Source of the DNA: Bryobacterales bacterium
GTDB lineage: Bacteria; Acidobacteriota; Terriglobia; Bryobacterales; Bryobacteraceae
Length of the DNA: 64,000 bases
Assembly: GCA_026954325.1 (NCBI GenBank)
Contig: JAIXKK010000175.1
Span: 40,374-104,373 of the forward strand
Reading direction: 5' to 3'
In this document: positions 62,002 through 64,000 of the stretch, piece after piece
How positions within the stretch are numbered: position 1 is the first letter of the stretch
How the letters are laid out: each line of letters starts with the position of its first letter
Program-made: the position numbers and the translations under genes
The notes under the pieces: model-generated
The model's input: the letters and a program-made list of their open reading frames with translations, nothing else
Database searches by the model: none
What the model was told of the DNA's origin: nothing

Positions 62002-64000
62002 TTACCAGATGCGGACGCGGTCCTTCGGGGTGAGATACAGCGTCTGGGAAGGCTGGACGGAGAAGGCGGGATACCAGGCATCGAGGTTGCGGACGGTATC
62101 GGCGCGATACTGCTCGGGGGCGTGGCCGTCAGTGGCGATTTCCATACGCAGGGCGGCATCACGAATCTTCGAGCGCCAGCTTTGGCCGAAGCTGATGAAG
62201 AAGCGCTGGTCTCCGTTGAATGATTCCTTTGTTACGCCGGGTTTGCCATCGAGGGAGAGATGGTAGGCGTCATAGGCGGCGACGAGTCCGGCGACGTCGG
62301 CGATGTTTTCGCTGAGCGTCTGACGGCCATTCACCGCGAGGCCGGGGAATGGACGGTAACGATCAAACTGTTCCACCAGCATTTCGCCCGCCGCCTTGAA
62401 GTGGGCGAAGTCGTCCTTCGTCCACCAGTTGAGAAGTTTGCCTTCGGCGTCGAACTGGCTGCCCTGGTCGTCGAAACTGTGGCTGATTTCGTGGCCGATG
62501 ATGGCTCCCATGGCTCCATAGTTGTGCGCCGCGTCCGCGCGGGCGTCGAAATAGGGCGGCTGGAGAATGGCGGCCGGGAAATTGAGTGCGTTCTGGAGGG
62601 GGAGATTGACCGCGTTTACCGTCTGCGGAGTCATCCACCATTCACCGCGATCCACCGGTTGGTGGAGTTTCGCTAACTGATGACGGTATGCGAAGAGTTC
62701 GGCCCGCTGCATGTTGCCGAGGGCGTCTCCTTTCACGATTTCGAGGGTGGAATAGTCCGTCCAGCGATCCGGATACCCGACGCCCACTTTCAGAGCCGCC
62801 AGCTTTTGTTTCGCTCTGGCCCTGGTCTGGGGTGACATCCAGGAGAGGGCGTCAATCCGTTTGCCGAAGGCTTTCACGAGGCCATTGACCATCGCCTGCA
62901 CTTTTTCCTTCGTCTCCGCGGGGAAGTAGCGCCGCACGTAGAGCTTGCCGACGGCATCCCCGAGCGCTTCGTTGGTCAGGTCGACGCCGCGCTGCCAGCG
63001 CGGGCGCAGTTCGGGGATTCCGTTAAGAGCCTTCGAATAGAAGCGGAAACGCTCGGCGACGAAGGCCTTGGGCAGGAAGGGAGCGGCATTTTCGATGGCA
63101 TGGAAGGCAAGCCAGTCTTTCCAGGATTCGAGGGGCTCCTTCGCGGCCAGGGCGGATTGCGCGGAGACAGCCTGGGGATGCCAGATGAGGAAGACAGGCG
63201 CGTCCGCGAGTCCGGCGGCGTCGAGCAGCGCCGCCCAATCGAGCCCGGGAGCTTTCGCGGGGAGTTCCTCGCGTTTCCAGGAGACGACGCGATGTACGTC
63301 TTCCGATTCGACTCGGGTGGCATGGGCAGCGGCGATTTTGGATTCGAGGGCGAACACGCGGCGGGCGCGCGTGGGCGGATCGGAGAAATCCGCGAGTCTG
63401 AAGATAGCCTCGATGTGCGCCTGGTATTGCTTACGCAACCCGGCCATGTGCGGGGCCGCGGACAGGTAGTAGTCTCGATCCGGCATGCCGAGACCGCCTT
63501 GCAGCAGATAGGGATAGGCGCGGGTAGGGTCGGCGAGCCCTTGCGTGACCCATACGCCGAAGAGGTTGCCGGTTTGGAAGTTGGTGTTGTTCAGAGGGTC
63601 GACATCGGCGCGGAGCCGGGCTCCGATTGCATGGGCGAGCGCATGGCGATCAGCGATGGCGGCGATGGAGCCGAACCCGGGCCTCAGGGGGGCGATGCCT
63701 TTGGATTCGATGGCCGCTTCGTCCATGAAGCTCGAGTAGAAGTCGCCGGTCTTTCGGGCATCCGGGCTTGCGCCGGCCTCCTCGAGGAGACTGAGGGTTT
63801 GTTTGCGTGTCTTGTCCACGAGGACCTGGCCGGCGCCATAGCTGGATTTGTCGGCGGGGATAGGGGTGGCCTTGATCCAGCCGCCGTTGGTGTAGGCATT
63901 GAAGTCGTCACCGGGGGCAACGGATGTGTCCATGCCTGCCAGATCGATGCCGGTGTTGGATGGGGGCGGCGTCTTGCGGCATGACGGCGCAGTGGTGATG
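62002..64000 (-). CDS. M13 family (neprilysin-type) metallopeptidase, 5' end outside window
   Basis: At least 666 residues, incomplete at the N-terminus. The frame continues unbroken past the Met at 63933 to the window edge (NTGIDLAGMDTSVAPGDDFNAYTNGGW), so the true start lies beyond 64000. Zinc-site motifs are AIIGHEISHSFDDQGSQFD (HExxH) and ENIADVAGLVAAYDAY, where Glu is the third ligand. VNAVNLPLQNALNFPAAILQPPYFD precedes them. The family usually ends CxVW; here the last residues are DRVRIW. It is probably an exported oligopeptidase. Confidence 0.95.
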   Translation of the reverse strand, partial: ITTAPSCRKTPPPSNTGIDLAGMDTSVAPGDDFNAYTNGGWIKATPIPADKSSYGAGQVLVDKTRKQTLSLLEEAGASPDARKTGDFYSSFMDEAAIESKGIAPLRPGFGSIAAIADRHALAHAIGARLRADVDPLNNTNFQTGNLFGVWVTQGLADPTRAYPYLLQGGLGMPDRDYYLSAAPHMAGLRKQYQAHIEAIFRLADFSDPPTRARRVFALESKIAAAHATRVESEDVHRVVSWKREELPAKAPGLDWAALLDAAGLADAPVFLIWHPQAVSAQSALAAKEPLESWKDWLAFHAIENAAPFLPKAFVAERFRFYSKALNGIPELRPRWQRGVDLTNEALGDAVGKLYVRRYFPAETKEKVQAMVNGLVKAFGKRIDALSWMSPQTRARAKQKLAALKVGVGYPDRWTDYSTLEIVKGDALGNMQRAELFAYRHQLAKLHQPVDRGEWWMTPQTVNAVNLPLQNALNFPAAILQPPYFDARADAAHNYGAMGAIIGHEISHSFDDQGSQFDAEGKLLNWWTKDDFAHFKAAGEMLVEQFDRYRPFPGLAVNGRQTLSENIADVAGLVAAYDAYHLSLDGKPGVTKESFNGDQRFFISFGQSWRSKIRDAALRMEIATDGHAPEQYRADTVRNLDAWYPAFSVQPSQTLYLTPKDRVRIW

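Noticed and set aside
60546..62162. Extension of the serine hydrolase to a start at 62162
   Set aside because: The extra N-terminal part is Pro/Arg-rich and overlaps the peptidase gene; a signal peptide begins exactly at 61838.

Overview
The window reads as a high-GC chromosomal segment of an Acidobacteriota bacterium, most likely of the Solibacter/Bryobacter group. This is inferred from family content and was not checked against a database. The indicators are an acidobacterial-type ECF sigma factor (TIGR02999-like), a DUF1592-type cytochrome paired with a DUF1552 protein, a CRTAC1/ASPIC-UnbV protein, multihaem cytochromes with TPR tails, a propeller-type hybrid sensor kinase, an MddA-like methyltransferase and many exported proteins with Tat-like signals. 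About 50 genes look intact. One complete tRNA is present. No rRNA and no CRISPR array was seen.

Layout. 1-5.4 kb: a decayed serine recombinase at the left edge, a GNAT enzyme, a split transketolase, an MddA-like gene with a small partner, and a scar where a frameshifted DUF3455 gene runs into a TPR remnant. 5.5-8.0 kb: an ECF sigma factor without a visible kinase partner, a sugar-isomerase-like protein and an amidohydrolase. 8.1-14.8 kb: a TetR-controlled tripartite RND efflux operon. 14.8-20 kb: a giant hybrid two-component sensor, then dnaB. 20-24.2 kb (minus strand): a radical SAM/SPASM protein and, directly 3' of tRNA-Lys(UUU), a small cassette of a ribbon-helix-helix-like protein, an unknown 153-residue protein and a protein that looks like a toxin-type zinc deaminase. 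This is the best candidate for an undescribed system.

24.4-32.1 kb: a six-gene plus-strand unit (DUF1592 cytochrome, DUF1552 protein, ankyrin protein, beta-propeller, small cytochrome c, amidohydrolase). 32.2-40.1 kb: a five-gene minus-strand unit (two GH29 fucosidases, two multihaem cytochromes, one ASPIC/UnbV protein). Both look like exported catabolic and redox modules. 42.8-47.4 kb: the conserved ffh-rpsP-khpA-rimM-trmD-rplS-rnhB translation and secretion operon. 48.2-52.1 kb: three genes joined by 4-base overlaps (amino-acid/amine permease, glutamine-synthetase-like ligase, iron alcohol dehydrogenase), which suggests uptake and gamma-glutamylation of an amine or amino alcohol.

52.1-54.7 kb: three tandem, nearly identical Rpn-like PD-(D/E)XK nuclease genes with an 897-base period, a second accessory or defence-type feature. 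54.8-57.2 kb: a PLP enzyme of the D-threonine aldolase type, small exported proteins and a hydrolase stub. 57.2-58.2 kb: a debris zone containing a decayed IS200/IS605-type tnpA next to a TPR gene that seems to have lost its 3' part. That gene closes an ECF sigma/anti-sigma/TPR operon (58.1-60.4 kb). The window ends with a serine hydrolase and an M13 metallopeptidase that runs off the right edge.
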